64,000 nucleotides of DNA from assembly GCF_940670765.1 (NCBI RefSeq), contig NZ_CALNVW010000019.1, forward strand, positions 186,001-250,000. The letters are read 5' to 3'. Both the position numbers and the translations under genes were made by a program. Below are positions 1-7,970 of the stretch, piece by piece. The notes under the pieces are model-generated. The model was not told where the DNA came from. It was given only the letters and a program-made list of their open reading frames with translations, and did no database searches. The DNA comes from Streptomyces sp. A 4/2 (GTDB taxonomy: Bacteria; Actinomycetota; Actinomycetes; Streptomycetales; Streptomycetaceae). The number at the start of each line of letters is the position of its first letter. Positions within the stretch are counted from its first letter, which is position 1.

Positions 1-549
1 CACCACACCCCAGGTCGCCACCTGACCCGGTCCCACCTCCGCCCCGGGGGCGTTGATCAGCTGCACCCGGCGCCCGGGGTCCGAGGTGGGGCCGGTCAGC
101 GCCGTGGCGCCCACGCTCACCTTGTCGGACACGGTCGCGCGCCAGTACGCGAGATCCGGTGCGGCATCGAAGAGGATCGGGGCGTACTGCACGCTGCGCA
201 CTTCGCTGATCAGTGAGCCGAACTTCCCCGGCCACCCTCCGACGTTGCCACGGAATATCTCCTCCAGGGCGTCCCGCTGCGCCGGCGTGCCCTGCGCGTC
301 GATGTAGAACATCGCCGTCATCGTGGCGTCGGGGTCGTTCACCCACATGTTCCCGGCGAACTCGCCGAGCGCCACGATGCCCAGGCCGTCCAGCCGTACA
401 TCCCCGAAGTGCCCTTCGTGGATCTTCCACACGAGCGTGAACAGGCAGGCGCCGTCCGTCGGAGCCTGCGCAAAGGTGCAGGGGCAGGGCGTCGAGCAGC
501 TGCATACGTCGAACCACTCGCCCTTGAGGTGCCAGTTCGTCTCGCTCAT
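1..549 (-). CDS. DUF1326 domain protein, 3' end beyond the window
   Basis: The reading frame is open from ATG at 549 to the window edge (183 codons seen). The start is supported by a strong GGAGGAGG ribosome site just upstream. Near the N-terminus is a cysteine cluster, Cys16-x-Cys18-x3-Cys22-x-Cys24 (CSCSTPCPC), followed by a Trp- and Gly-containing globular domain. This is the signature of the DUF1326 family, whose biochemical role is unknown to me. Two palindromes of the CsoR copper-repressor type lie directly upstream, one almost touching the ribosome site. I infer copper-responsive expression and possibly metal binding by the Cys cluster. The family call is fairly secure; the copper role is inference. 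Confidence 0.8.
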   Translation of the reverse strand, partial: MSETNWHLKGEWFDVCSCSTPCPCTFAQAPTDGACLFTLVWKIHEGHFGDVRLDGLGIVALGEFAGNMWVNDPDATMTAMFYIDAQGTPAQRDALEEIFRGNVGGWPGKFGSLISEVRSVQYAPILFDAAPDLAYWRATVSDKVSVGATALTGPTSDPGRRVQLINAPGAEVGPGQVATWGVV

Positions 550-564
550 TGCTCTCCTCCTCCT

Positions 565-583
565 GATACCCGCCGGGGGTATC
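565..583. promoter_or_regulatory. CsoR-type operator candidate 1
   Basis: Perfect 7-5-7 palindrome GATACCC-GCCGG-GGGTATC, 15 bases upstream of the DUF1326 start. It matches the TACCC-N5-GGGTA layout of CsoR copper-repressor sites and of the two boxes upstream of copA in this window (16284-16331). Binding there would block transcription close to the start of translation. Confidence 0.65.
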
Positions 584-625
584 TGTCGGAGGTGAGGCTA
601 GCCCGGCGCTCGCGGCTGCGTCAAT

Positions 626-640
626 TACCCGTGGGGGGTA
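626..640. promoter_or_regulatory. CsoR-type operator candidate 2
   Basis: TACCC-GTGGG-GGGTA, a 5-5-5 palindrome with the same spacing as site 565-583 and 43 bases further upstream. It lies in the gap between the divergent DUF1326 gene and the gene starting at 789, so it could affect either. Confidence 0.55.
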
Positions 641-788
641 TGTGGGTGCCGGTGGTAGCGGCCCCAATTCGCCCGAATGTCAGGCAAGTTGGCATATCGC
701 ACTCTGTGCGGCGGGTACGGGTGCGGCTGCGGATGGGGATGCGGATGAGGTCGACGGTCAGCCGCTCCTCGGGGGACAATCGGCCGCC

Positions 789-1463
789 ATGCGGAAGAAC
801 AGAGCCACAGTGATCACCCTGCTGATCTCGATCGTCGTCCTGCTGGTGCTCCTGGCCGTCACGAACTGGCCGTTCGCGGGCGGTGTCGCGATAGGCAAGG
901 CCGCCCCCCGGGATGTGGCCGCCAACATTCCGGAACTCAAGGACGGGGCGATCCTGGCCGCGAATCGGTGGCCGGACGCGTGCTCGTTCGTGGACCAGAA
1001 GGAGATCAAGGCGATCTTCCCTGACGCCAAGGACATCGGGCAGGAAAGCCGCCCGGTCTACGCCTTGTCGATCAAGGACTTCGCTGCGGACTCCTCGTGG
1101 AAGGCGAGGGACGCGTCCGAGTCCGGCCAGTGCCTCTACAGCATGCGCCTCCCGGGCGAGACCTACGCCGCTACCCAGTTCTGGCTCCGCATCGAGGCCG
1201 TGGCCGACCCCAAGCTGATTGCCGGCTACGACGACCGTGTCGGGTCAGGAATCAAGACCCCCCAGGGAGCGGGGGGCGCGGACCGCTGTGTCATCACCGG
1301 GCTCGCCGAGGGCAGTTGGCACTGCCGTAAAGGTCCGCTGCTGTTCTCCGTGGGCGGGCAGACCACCGTGACCTTCAAGGGCGAGCAGGATGCGGCACCC
1401 TTCGCCTGGCGGGACGATGTACTCCCTGAGTTCGTCCGTACCGTCGCCGCGAAGATCAAATAA
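789..1463 (+). CDS. Membrane-anchored or secreted hypothetical protein
   Basis: 224 residues. The N-terminus is basic (MRKNRATV) and is followed by one strong hydrophobic segment at about residues 9-27, so the protein is either anchored in the membrane or secreted. The rest looks extracellular and carries four cysteines spread through the chain (CSF, QCLYS, RCVI, HCRK), which could form disulphides. I do not recognise the family. ATG at 789 was chosen because the membrane segment begins just after it; longer starts in the same frame add low-complexity sequence. A CsoR-like box lies about 150 bases upstream, but a link is only possible. Confidence 0.7.
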   Translation: MRKNRATVITLLISIVVLLVLLAVTNWPFAGGVAIGKAAPRDVAANIPELKDGAILAANRWPDACSFVDQKEIKAIFPDAKDIGQESRPVYALSIKDFAADSSWKARDASESGQCLYSMRLPGETYAATQFWLRIEAVADPKLIAGYDDRVGSGIKTPQGAGGADRCVITGLAEGSWHCRKGPLLFSVGGQTTVTFKGEQDAAPFAWRDDVLPEFVRTVAAKIK

Positions 1464-1470
1464 CGCCCTC

Positions 1471-1524
1471 GGCATCCCCGGCATCCCCGGCATCCCGGCT
1501 TCCCAGGCATCCCGGCATCCCCGG
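1471..1524. repeat. Short tandem repeat (GGCATCCCCG-like units)
   Basis: About five degenerate copies of a 9-10 base unit (GGCATCCCC) directly after the stop codon at 1461-1463, between two convergent genes. No function is evident. Confidence 0.7.
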
Positions 1525-1548
1525 GTGGCAGAACTGCGTGCGTCCGAG

Positions 1549-2274
1549 TCAGCCCAGCCTGAGCAGGAGTTCGGCCAGCTCGACCGGCATGGTGACCATG
1601 CAGTCGTGGCCGGTCGGCAGTTCCCACACCTGTGACGGCGTGCCGTTGGGCTGGATCGCGGGGATGGGGCGCCGGCTGATGCCTGCCGGTTGGCCGACCG
1701 TGCAGTGGATGTGCGTCCTCGGGATCGTGCGCACGGCGGGGTTGTCCAACCGGACCGGTTGTTGGAGGCAGCGCACCGGCAGATCCGACAGCATCGTGCG
1801 CAGCCAGGCGACGTCCGTCGGATCGGTGACCCCGAACAGGCCCATGGGCGGCGGCATTTCGGGGAGCGGCGGAACCCGCCAGCCACTGTCGGACGTCAGC
1901 GCGAGGTTGATCCCGGTCTGACTCGCGGGAAGGGCGTCGACCGCGTTCTCGCCGTCCTCCGGGACCATCGCATCCAGGTAGACCAGAGCCGCGATCCGGT
2001 CCGGGACCTGGTTGGCGGCGGACGAGATGACCAGGCCCGCGTAGCTGTGCCCGACGAGTACCACCTCGGTGAGGTCTTCCGTCGTGATCAGCCGGGCTAT
2101 GTCGTCGGCGTGGGTGTCGAGCCCCACCTCGGGGCCGAGCAGATGTGCCTTGTCGCCGAAGCCGGTCAGCGACGGGGCGATCACCCGATGCCCGGCCGAC
2201 GTCAGCAGCGGGACCACCCGCTCCCAGCACTCTCCGCTGTGCCAGGCGCCGTGTACCAGCAGATACGTGGACAT
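1549..2274 (-). CDS. Alpha/beta hydrolase
   Basis: 241 residues with the features of a small alpha/beta-fold esterase: an N-terminal strand with the HGAW oxyanion motif (8-11), the nucleophile elbow GHSYAG with Ser77, and a C-terminal GHD motif with His223. A cap-like region lies between. It resembles the salicylate-esterase/EstC group, but the substrate cannot be read from sequence. The start at 2274 has an AAGGAG ribosome site; the longer frame upstream is low-complexity Arg/Gly and unlikely. It is divergent from an MmyB-like regulator (134-base gap), which may control it. Confidence 0.85.
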   Translation of the reverse strand: MSTYLLVHGAWHSGECWERVVPLLTSAGHRVIAPSLTGFGDKAHLLGPEVGLDTHADDIARLITTEDLTEVVLVGHSYAGLVISSAANQVPDRIAALVYLDAMVPEDGENAVDALPASQTGINLALTSDSGWRVPPLPEMPPPMGLFGVTDPTDVAWLRTMLSDLPVRCLQQPVRLDNPAVRTIPRTHIHCTVGQPAGISRRPIPAIQPNGTPSQVWELPTGHDCMVTMPVELAELLLRLG

Positions 2275-2408
2275 GATTGCGCTCCTTGAGGTCGGTCCGG
2301 TGGGGCGCCGACCACGCTGCCGCCGAGACGCCGACCGAGCCAGGGCCCCCGCGACCCTGGGGGTGACAGGGCCAGGCACGCGCGCGATGGCGTCCCTACA
2401 GTGGAGAG

Positions 2409-3269
2409 ATGACCGACGGACCGAACCTGCTGGGCGCGTACGTACGCGCCCGCCGTGAGCTGGTCACCCCCGACCAGGCCGGTATCCCCGTGCACGGGGT
2501 ACGGCGCGTGCCGGGGCTGCGCCGGGAGGAGGTCGCGATGCTCGCGGGCATCAGCGCCGACTACTACCTGCGCCTGGAACAGGGTCGCGACCGCAACCCC
2601 TCCGTACAGGTCCTGGAATCCCTCGCCCGCGTCCTCCGGCTCGACGACGACGCGACGGCGTACCTGCTGCGCCTCGGCGCCGACAGACCCCGGCGGAACC
2701 GGCGCCGCCGCCGGAAGGAGACCGTTCCCCCGGGCATCGCGAAGCTCGTCGCCACGCTCCCGCTGCCCGCGCTGGTCGAAGGCCGCTACTTCGACGTACT
2801 CGCCGCCAACGCCCTGGCGACGGCCCTGTCACCGCGCCTCGTGGTGGGGGCCAACCGGCTGCGGGACGTGTTCCTCGACCCCGCCGAACAGGCCCTCGTA
2901 CCGGACTGGGAGAACGCCACCGGGGGCATGGTCGCGGGCTTCCGCGAGTCCGTGGGCACCGACACCGACGACCCCCGCTTCATCGAGCTGGTCGGCGAAC
3001 TCTCCCTCGCCAGCCCCCACTTCAGCCGACTCTGGGCGCGCCACGACGTGGAGGCGTGCGCGGGCGAACCCAAGTACCTGGACCACCCGCAGGTCGGCGG
3101 TCTGTCGCTGAACCGGGAGCGGCTGGGCATCGGCGGCGCGGTGGGCCAGTCGCTCGTCATCTACCACCCGGACCCCGGCACCGACAGCGCCGACAAACTG
3201 GCCCTCCTCGCCTCCGCCGCACAAGGCACCACGGACGTCGGCGCCCGGCGCGTTACCGGTCGCTCTTGA
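2409..3269 (+). CDS. XRE/MmyB-like transcriptional regulator
   Basis: 286 residues. An N-terminal helix-turn-helix of the XRE type (about 5-80) contains the RRVPGLRREEVAMLAG and YYxRLEQGR motifs typical of MmyB-type regulators. The C-terminal part (about 100-275) matches the MmyB ligand-binding domain, thought to bind fatty-acid-like ligands. It is divergent from the alpha/beta hydrolase at 1549-2274, the usual arrangement for a regulator and its target. Its 3' end overlaps the convergent DUF397 gene by 17 bases. Confidence 0.88.
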   Translation: MTDGPNLLGAYVRARRELVTPDQAGIPVHGVRRVPGLRREEVAMLAGISADYYLRLEQGRDRNPSVQVLESLARVLRLDDDATAYLLRLGADRPRRNRRRRRKETVPPGIAKLVATLPLPALVEGRYFDVLAANALATALSPRLVVGANRLRDVFLDPAEQALVPDWENATGGMVAGFRESVGTDTDDPRFIELVGELSLASPHFSRLWARHDVEACAGEPKYLDHPQVGGLSLNRERLGIGGAVGQSLVIYHPDPGTDSADKLALLASAAQGTTDVGARRVTGRS

Positions 3270-3576
3270 CGTCCTCCACGAACGCGGCCCAGGCCGCCGC
3301 CCGGAACACGAGCCCCGGGGTGTCCGGGGTCTTGGAGTCGCGGACGGGGGCGACACCGGGGTGGTCGTCGGAGACTTCGAGGCAGTTGCCGCCGTCGCCG
3401 CCGCTGTGGGTGGACTTGCGCCAGGTGGCTACTTCGAGGCAGTCGCCGCCGCTGCCGCCGCTGTAACTGGACTTGTGCCAGGTGGCGATCTCCAGGCAGT
3501 TACCACCCTCGCCGCCGCTGTAGCTGGACTTGTGCCAGGTTGCCGTGGACAGGTCGTACTCAGGGCTGGTCTTCAT
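3253..3576 (-). CDS. DUF397 protein with triplicated N-terminal motif
   Basis: 107 residues. DUF397 proteins usually carry one W-x-KSSYSGG...NCLEV block followed by a VAVRDSK...LVF block. Here the first block occurs three times in a row (about residues 13-31, 32-50 and 51-69), with 19-residue spacing, before a single copy of the second block. The gene sits directly behind the XRE/DUF5753 gene, with the start overlapping its end by 17 bases. This XRE plus DUF397 arrangement is the whiJ/abaA-like pair found many times in Streptomyces genomes. The triplication is unusual. Confidence 0.88.
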   Translation of the reverse strand: MKTSPEYDLSTATWHKSSYSGGEGGNCLEIATWHKSSYSGGSGGDCLEVATWRKSTHSGGDGGNCLEVSDDHPGVAPVRDSKTPDTPGLVFRAAAWAAFVEDVKSDR

Positions 3577-4398
3577 GTTCGTAATCCTCTGCCACTGATT
3601 CGATCAGGGCCAGGGAAGCTTCCGGTGACAATGCGCTGGCCCCGAGCAGATCGTAAGTCAGTTCGTGTCGAGCAACGGTGGCAGGACCGTCCTCCAACTG
3701 CCCCCACCCTGGGCCGTCCAGATAGGCCAGCGGGGGAGCATCGGAGAAGGCCATCAGTTTGAGTGCGCCGTCCAGGGCTGCGTGCGCACCCGCCGCGAAC
3801 GGCAACACCTGCACGATCACCCGATGCCGGCGGATCATCTCCGCCACCTTCCGCAGCGCCTCCGCCATCACCTTCGGGCCGCCCGTGGCCCGGCGGAGTA
3901 CCGCCTCGTCCAGAACGGCCCACAACAACGGCCGTGTTGGATCGTCGAGGAGGTGGCCGCGTTCGAGTCGGGCCTCCACCAGTTCGTCGATCACGTCCTC
4001 CGTGGCCGTCGGCTGGTACGCGCGGAACACCGCTCGGGCGTACGCCTCCGTCTGCAACAGGCCCGGGATGAGCTGGGGCGCGTACTCCTTGATGGTCTCC
4101 GCGTGTGCCTCGGCCTCCGCCGCCTCCGCGAAGTGGTCCGGGTACTTGGATTTGTTCGCCGCCTTGCAGTTCCGGGCGAAGAAACCCTCCGTGCCGAGGA
4201 CTTCGTCTATCCGGGAGGCGTACTCCGGCTGCATGCGGCGGGTGCCCGCTTCGAGCTGGCCGATGAACGAGCCGCTCACGAAGAGCGGGGCGCCCAGTTC
4301 CTCCTGGGTGAAGCCCGCGCGCTCGCGCGGTGACGCAGCTCGGCGCCGAGCAGAGCGCGCGGAGAAGATGACGGATCGAGTGGTTTCGGGCCGGACAT
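3560..4398 (-). pseudogene. XRE family regulator (DUF5753), apparent N-terminal frameshift
   Basis: The bulk of the gene encodes an XRE helix-turn-helix (TQEELG, SGSFIGQLEAGTRRM) and a DUF5753 domain with the LIPGLLQTEAYA motif. The natural start is ATG 4398, behind an AGGAGG site, reading MSGPKPLDPSSS through LLGAELRH. At about 4328-4330 the frame must shift by one base to reach RERAGFTQEELG: only CG is present where a codon is expected. The alternative full-length frame starting at 4420 lacks a ribosome site and reads through a non-homologous N-terminus. This is either a true frameshift in helix 1 of the HTH or a sequencing error. It pairs with the DUF397 gene downstream. Confidence 0.7.
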
Positions 4399-4511
4399 GG
4401 TGCCTCCTGGCTGAACGCACGGAGTTGTTGGGCCTTTTGTACTGTTCAGGCTAGCCGGATCTGGACACGCTGTGTGTGGCAGAGCAATACACAGAGTGGA
4501 GGACAGTGGTC

Positions 4512-4727
4512 ATGGTGAGGGCGGCGAGCGAGGGGCTCAAGGCGGCGGAGGATGCGGTGGACCAGCTGCGAGCGGGGTTCGCCGGGGTGGGGGTGGTGCT
4601 CCCGTCGCTGCGGGTGGACCTGCTGTCGTACGCGAGCAGCGACCCGTTTCCGCTGGTGGAGCTGGGTCGCTGCAATCTCGACACGGCGCTGAGGCTCGCG
4701 GACGCGCTGCGGGAGGTGCGGTCATGA
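4512..4727 (+). CDS. Small hypothetical protein of an XRE/DUF397 neighbourhood
   Basis: 71 residues from ATG 4512, which has GGAGG nine bases upstream; GTG 4506 or GTG 4476 are possible alternatives. The sequence is helical and ends in a LADALREVRS segment. It is divergent from the XRE/DUF5753 gene and translationally coupled by an ATGA overlap to the next small gene. I do not know a function. Similar small genes commonly sit beside whiJ-like XRE/DUF397 clusters, so a role in that regulatory system is possible. Confidence 0.7.
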   Translation: MVRAASEGLKAAEDAVDQLRAGFAGVGVVLPSLRVDLLSYASSDPFPLVELGRCNLDTALRLADALREVRS

Positions 4728-4933
4728 ACGGTCAGCCGGTGGAGTACGCGATCGACGCGCGGAACGGACGGGTCGGGCAGGTGATGGCACGCGAGGGCGG
4801 TTACGTACAGCTGCGGCCGGTGGGCGGTGGCCTGGAATGGGACTGTCCCCCGGAGGCCGTGACCGACGCGCCGCTCGGGGAGGTACTGCGGGCGCGGGTA
4901 CGGGAGATCAACCGGGCGGGGAGGCTGCCGTGA
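4724..4933 (+). CDS. Small conserved protein, paralogue of 12853-13104
   Basis: 69 residues, starting in the ATGA overlap with the preceding gene. Its core (YAIDARNGRVGQVM, YVQLRPVGGG, EWDCPP) matches the protein encoded at 12853-13104 (YVMDTRREKVGEVI, FVRLRPPAGG, EWICPA). The pattern suggests a small beta-barrel domain. Function unknown; found beside XRE/DUF397 genes. Confidence 0.75.
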   Translation: MNGQPVEYAIDARNGRVGQVMAREGGYVQLRPVGGGLEWDCPPEAVTDAPLGEVLRARVREINRAGRLP

Positions 4934-5094
4934 TACGGGCGGGCCCCGCGGGGGAGAAGCCGCCGCGGGGTCCTGGTCGGTCTGCCTCTTGCCGTCGGAC
5001 GGCTTTCGGACAGTGTGTGGACGCGTGCCGCTGTCCGGAAGGTGGCAGGAGGTGATCTCGGGATTTCGATCGGCGGGCCGGAGCGGGCCATTTA

Positions 5095-5132
5095 TGTACA
5101 CTCAAGAGAAAGAGTAGGTCGTTTCATGTACA
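5095..5132. promoter_or_regulatory. Paired TGTACA palindromes upstream of the vapBC-like pair
   Basis: TGTACA occurs at 5095-5100 and again at 5127-5132, 32 bases apart (about three helical turns), just upstream of the antitoxin start at 5150. Type II antitoxins usually bind palindromes in their own promoter, so this is a candidate autoregulatory site. Not proven. Confidence 0.35.
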
Positions 5133-5149
5133 TCGAAGGAGGTTCGGTC

Positions 5150-5374
5150 ATGTCTCTCACGCATATCGACATCGATGACGACGCTCTGGACACGGCCAAG
5201 CGCTTGGGTGGCCATCGGACCAAGACGGCAGCGGTTGCGCAGGCACTGGAGGAGTACAACAAGCGGTTGGCGCGGGCAGCTGCCTACGACAAATACTTCG
5301 AGCTTGCCCAGGACTGGGACCTGGAAGGGGCCGAGGCCGCGCATCGTGCAGACAAGGGAGCCTTCTCGCAGTGA
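5150..5374 (+). CDS. VapB-like type II antitoxin
   Basis: 74 residues. The N-terminal part (SLTHIDIDDDALDTAKRLG..TKTAAVAQALEEY) has the strand-helix-helix layout of the VapB family (antitoxin of type II TA, ribbon-helix-helix-like). The C-terminal tail (LAQDWDLEGAEAAHRAD) would wrap the toxin. Start ATG 5150 has AGGAGG seven bases upstream; ATG 5126 is in frame but has no such site. The stop overlaps the toxin GTG start by four bases (GTGA), the normal coupling for TA pairs. Confidence 0.88.
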   Translation: MSLTHIDIDDDALDTAKRLGGHRTKTAAVAQALEEYNKRLARAAAYDKYFELAQDWDLEGAEAAHRADKGAFSQ

Positions 5375-5787
5375 GTGGCTATCTGCTGGATTCCTCTGCG
5401 CTCTGGCGCATGCTGCGGGACAAGGATCTCCACGCTGTGTGGCGGGAGTCGGCTACGGATGGCGACGTCCGCTCCTGCTATCCGCAGCGCGCGGAGTTTC
5501 TGAGGTCGGCGCGTGGACCAAAGGAGTACGTCGCGTACGAGGCCATGTTCACCGACCTCTACGACGACGTTCCCCTTCCCAAGTCGGCAGCTCGGTGGGT
5601 CAGTAGCCTGCATAGGCGTGCTGTCGAGAACGGTGCGCATCAAGCTCTGTCGGCCGTCGATCTCATGGTCTGCGCGACTGCGGCCCATCACGGACTCACG
5701 GTTCTTCACGACGACAACGACTTCGTGACCGCAGCTCGCTTCGCGGTTGAGCTTCGTCAGCGCAATGTGCACGACGGTCCTGTCTGA
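5371..5787 (+). CDS. VapC-like PIN-domain toxin ribonuclease
   Basis: 138 residues. PIN-domain acidic residues are visible: Asp7 in YLLDSSALWR, Glu42 in the first helical region, Asp97 in AVDLMVCATA and Asp114-117 in HDDNDF. These would coordinate Mg2+ for RNA cleavage. It is coupled to the VapB-like antitoxin at 5150-5374 and begins with GTG. The RNA target is unknown (tRNA or rRNA in characterised VapCs). Confidence 0.88.
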   Translation: MSGYLLDSSALWRMLRDKDLHAVWRESATDGDVRSCYPQRAEFLRSARGPKEYVAYEAMFTDLYDDVPLPKSAARWVSSLHRRAVENGAHQALSAVDLMVCATAAHHGLTVLHDDNDFVTAARFAVELRQRNVHDGPV

Positions 5788-5855
5788 GACAGCCGTTGTG
5801 GCCGTGGTCGGTCAGGCGTGGAACCGCGCCGACCCCGGCAACCGTCACCCCGGGC

Positions 5856-6212
5856 ATGACCTCCGTACTCGTACTCGGTATCGACCCGCACTCCGTCCCC
5901 GTCCCCGGCATGGACGGGGGCGTCCTGCGTGCCGCGCTCGACGAGGAGTTGGCCCGCTTCGGTGAGTACGGCGTCGATGCGGTGATGACGCTGGTCGCGC
6001 TGGACGGGACGGCCGAGGCCGTGATGGTCGCGGCGCTGAGTGCGCGGGCGTGGGACGTCGTCGTCATCGGGGGTGGGATCCGCAAGCCGGAGCCGCTGCT
6101 GACCTTCTTCGAGCAGGTCGTGAACCTGGTGCGGCGGCACGCTCCGGGGGCCGCCCTCGCGTTCAACACCAGTGGCGGGGACAGCGTCGAAGCGGCGAAG
6201 CGGTGGTGGTGA
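5856..6212 (+). CDS. Hypothetical protein
   Basis: 118 residues from ATG 5856 (MTSVLVLGIDPHSVP). It alternates short hydrophobic strands and helices (VLVLGID, VDAVMTLVAL, WDVVVIGGGI, VVNLVRRHAPG), which suggests a small Rossmann-like fold, and ends in NTSGGDSVEAAKRWW. No recognised catalytic motif. The ribosome site is weak. It ends before a strong hairpin at 6251-6289. Confidence 0.7.
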   Translation: MTSVLVLGIDPHSVPVPGMDGGVLRAALDEELARFGEYGVDAVMTLVALDGTAEAVMVAALSARAWDVVVIGGGIRKPEPLLTFFEQVVNLVRRHAPGAALAFNTSGGDSVEAAKRWW

Positions 6213-6250
6213 GCCGGGCTGGTGGGCCGGGGCCGGGACGGTACGACGGC

Positions 6251-6289
6251 CGAGGGCGGCATCCCTGACCCTCAGGGGTGCCGCCCTCG
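6251..6289. terminator. Bidirectional terminator-like hairpin
   Basis: 18-base inverted repeat with one G-T pair (arms 6251-6268 and 6272-6289, loop CCC) between the convergent genes ending at 6212 and 6326. No U-tract is present, as is normal in Streptomyces. Confidence 0.75.
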
Positions 6290-6325
6290 TGCGTCGGGTC
6301 CGTGCTGGCCGTACGGTCCGTATGG

Positions 6326-7921
6326 TCAGACCCCGGCCGGTTCCTTCAGTGGGCCGCCGTCCGCCGGGCCCGGGTCCGTGCCGTTGCCGGGGAGCAGCGG
6401 CGAAGTGGCATCCGAGGCCGTCTCCTCGGTGTTCACGTTGAACTCCGCGAGCAGGGTGCGGCTGAAGCCGAAGAAGTACGTCGCCACGAAGCCCGCGAGG
6501 TACCCGGCCAGCAGCCCGCCCGCGTAGATCGCGATCGAGGTGGGCAGCGTGTGGTCGCCCTTGAGCAGCGGGAACAGGGCCCAGCCGGACGGGCCGATCG
6601 CCGTCGAACCGACCGTGGTGCCCAGCTGGTTGAAGAGGCCGATGAAGCCGCCGCCGAACGCGCCGCCGATGCACGCCGTGATGAACGGGCGGCCCAGCGG
6701 GAGCGAGACACCGTAGATCAGCGGCTCGCCCACGCCCAGGAAGCCCGCCGGGAGCGCGGACTTGATGGTCCGGCGGATCGATACGTTCTTCGGGAGGCGG
6801 AGGTAGACCGCGATGGCCGAACCGACCTGGCCCGCGCCCGCCATGGCGAGGATGGGGAGCAGCACGGTGTAGCCCTGCTGCTCGATCAGGGTGGTGTGGA
6901 TGGGGATCAGGGCCTGGTGCAGACCCAGCATCACCAGCGGGAGGAAGAGCCCGCCGAGGATGAAGCCCGCGCCCGCGCCGCCGTGTGCCAGCAGCCAGGT
7001 GGCGAAGTCGCCGATGGCGGTGGAGATCTCACCGGCCACGAACATCAGGCCGAAGAGGGTGACCAGGCCGGAGACCAGCACCGTGATCGTCGGCGTGAGC
7101 AGGACGTCCAGGGACTGCGGTACGACCTTGCGGCACCACTTCTCCACGTACACCGCGAGGACCGCCGCGCCCAGGGCGCCCAGCACGCCGCCCTGGCCGG
7201 GGGAGAGCTTCTCGCCGAAGGCGGACACGTTCGTCACGCCCGCGTAGACGATGATCGCCGCGACCGCGCCGCCCAGGATGGGGGTGCCGCCGAACTCCTT
7301 CGCCGTGTTGTAGCCGACGAACACCGTGATCAGCGACATGAAGCCGGAGGCGATCGCGGCGAGCGCCGGGGTGATGCCGGGCAGCCAGCCCGCGTTGACC
7401 AGCAGGCCGTTGATCCCGGCGATGATGCCGCAGCCGATGAGAGCGGGGATCAGCGGGACGAAGATGTTCGCGATCTTGCGCAGGAAGAGCTTGAACGGCG
7501 TCGCGTTCTTCGCCTTGCGGGCGGCCCTGATGGCGGCGCCCTGGGCGGCGAGTTCGTCGGCCGTGTGAGCGGTGGGGGTGGCGGCGCTGGGGGGAGTCGC
7601 GGCCGGGGCGGTCGTGGCGGCGGCTTGTGCGGTGGCGGCTTGTGCGGTGGCGGTGCGGCCCTCCGCGACCAGTGCCTCGAACTCCGGCGTGACCCGGGCG
7701 ACCGTGCCGGGGCCCAGCACGATCTGGTACGTGTCGTCATCGACCACACCCATGACGGCGGGCAGAGCCTTCAGCGCCTCTTCCTGCACGAGCGAACGGT
7801 CGGCGAGGCCGAGCCGGAGCCGGGTCATGCAGTGGACGGCGGAGGTGACGTTCTGCGCGCCGCCTACGAGAGGCAGGATCGCGGCAGCGGTGGCGCGGTT
7901 CTTGTCTTCGGGTGTGCTCAT
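6326..7921 (-). CDS. PTS EIIBC permease, MurP-like (N-acetylmuramic acid)
   Basis: 531 residues. The N-terminal EIIB domain (about 5-85) has the phosphoryl-accepting Cys31 in AVHCMTRLRL. An Ala/Thr-rich linker (about 90-125) joins it to an EIIC domain with about ten membrane segments and the typical GEPLIYGVSLP motif. EIIC moves the sugar inward while EIIB phosphorylates it. The gene directly follows murQ (50-base gap) and an RpiR-type regulator, the same trio as E. coli murR-murQ-murP. Substrate MurNAc is therefore likely, but GlcNAc-type sugars cannot be excluded. There is no EIIA domain, so it needs one from elsewhere. Confidence 0.87.
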   Translation of the reverse strand: MSTPEDKNRATAAAILPLVGGAQNVTSAVHCMTRLRLGLADRSLVQEEALKALPAVMGVVDDDTYQIVLGPGTVARVTPEFEALVAEGRTATAQAATAQAAATTAPAATPPSAATPTAHTADELAAQGAAIRAARKAKNATPFKLFLRKIANIFVPLIPALIGCGIIAGINGLLVNAGWLPGITPALAAIASGFMSLITVFVGYNTAKEFGGTPILGGAVAAIIVYAGVTNVSAFGEKLSPGQGGVLGALGAAVLAVYVEKWCRKVVPQSLDVLLTPTITVLVSGLVTLFGLMFVAGEISTAIGDFATWLLAHGGAGAGFILGGLFLPLVMLGLHQALIPIHTTLIEQQGYTVLLPILAMAGAGQVGSAIAVYLRLPKNVSIRRTIKSALPAGFLGVGEPLIYGVSLPLGRPFITACIGGAFGGGFIGLFNQLGTTVGSTAIGPSGWALFPLLKGDHTLPTSIAIYAGGLLAGYLAGFVATYFFGFSRTLLAEFNVNTEETASDATSPLLPGNGTDPGPADGGPLKEPAGV

Positions 7922-7970
7922 GGTGCGTGGTGCCTTTGGTTCTGGTTCAGGTGGTGCGGGGGTTCCAGAT

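Noticed and set aside
5126..5149. ATG 5126 as start of the VapB-like antitoxin
   Set aside because: AGGAGG lies seven bases before ATG 5150, whereas ATG 5126 has no ribosome site.
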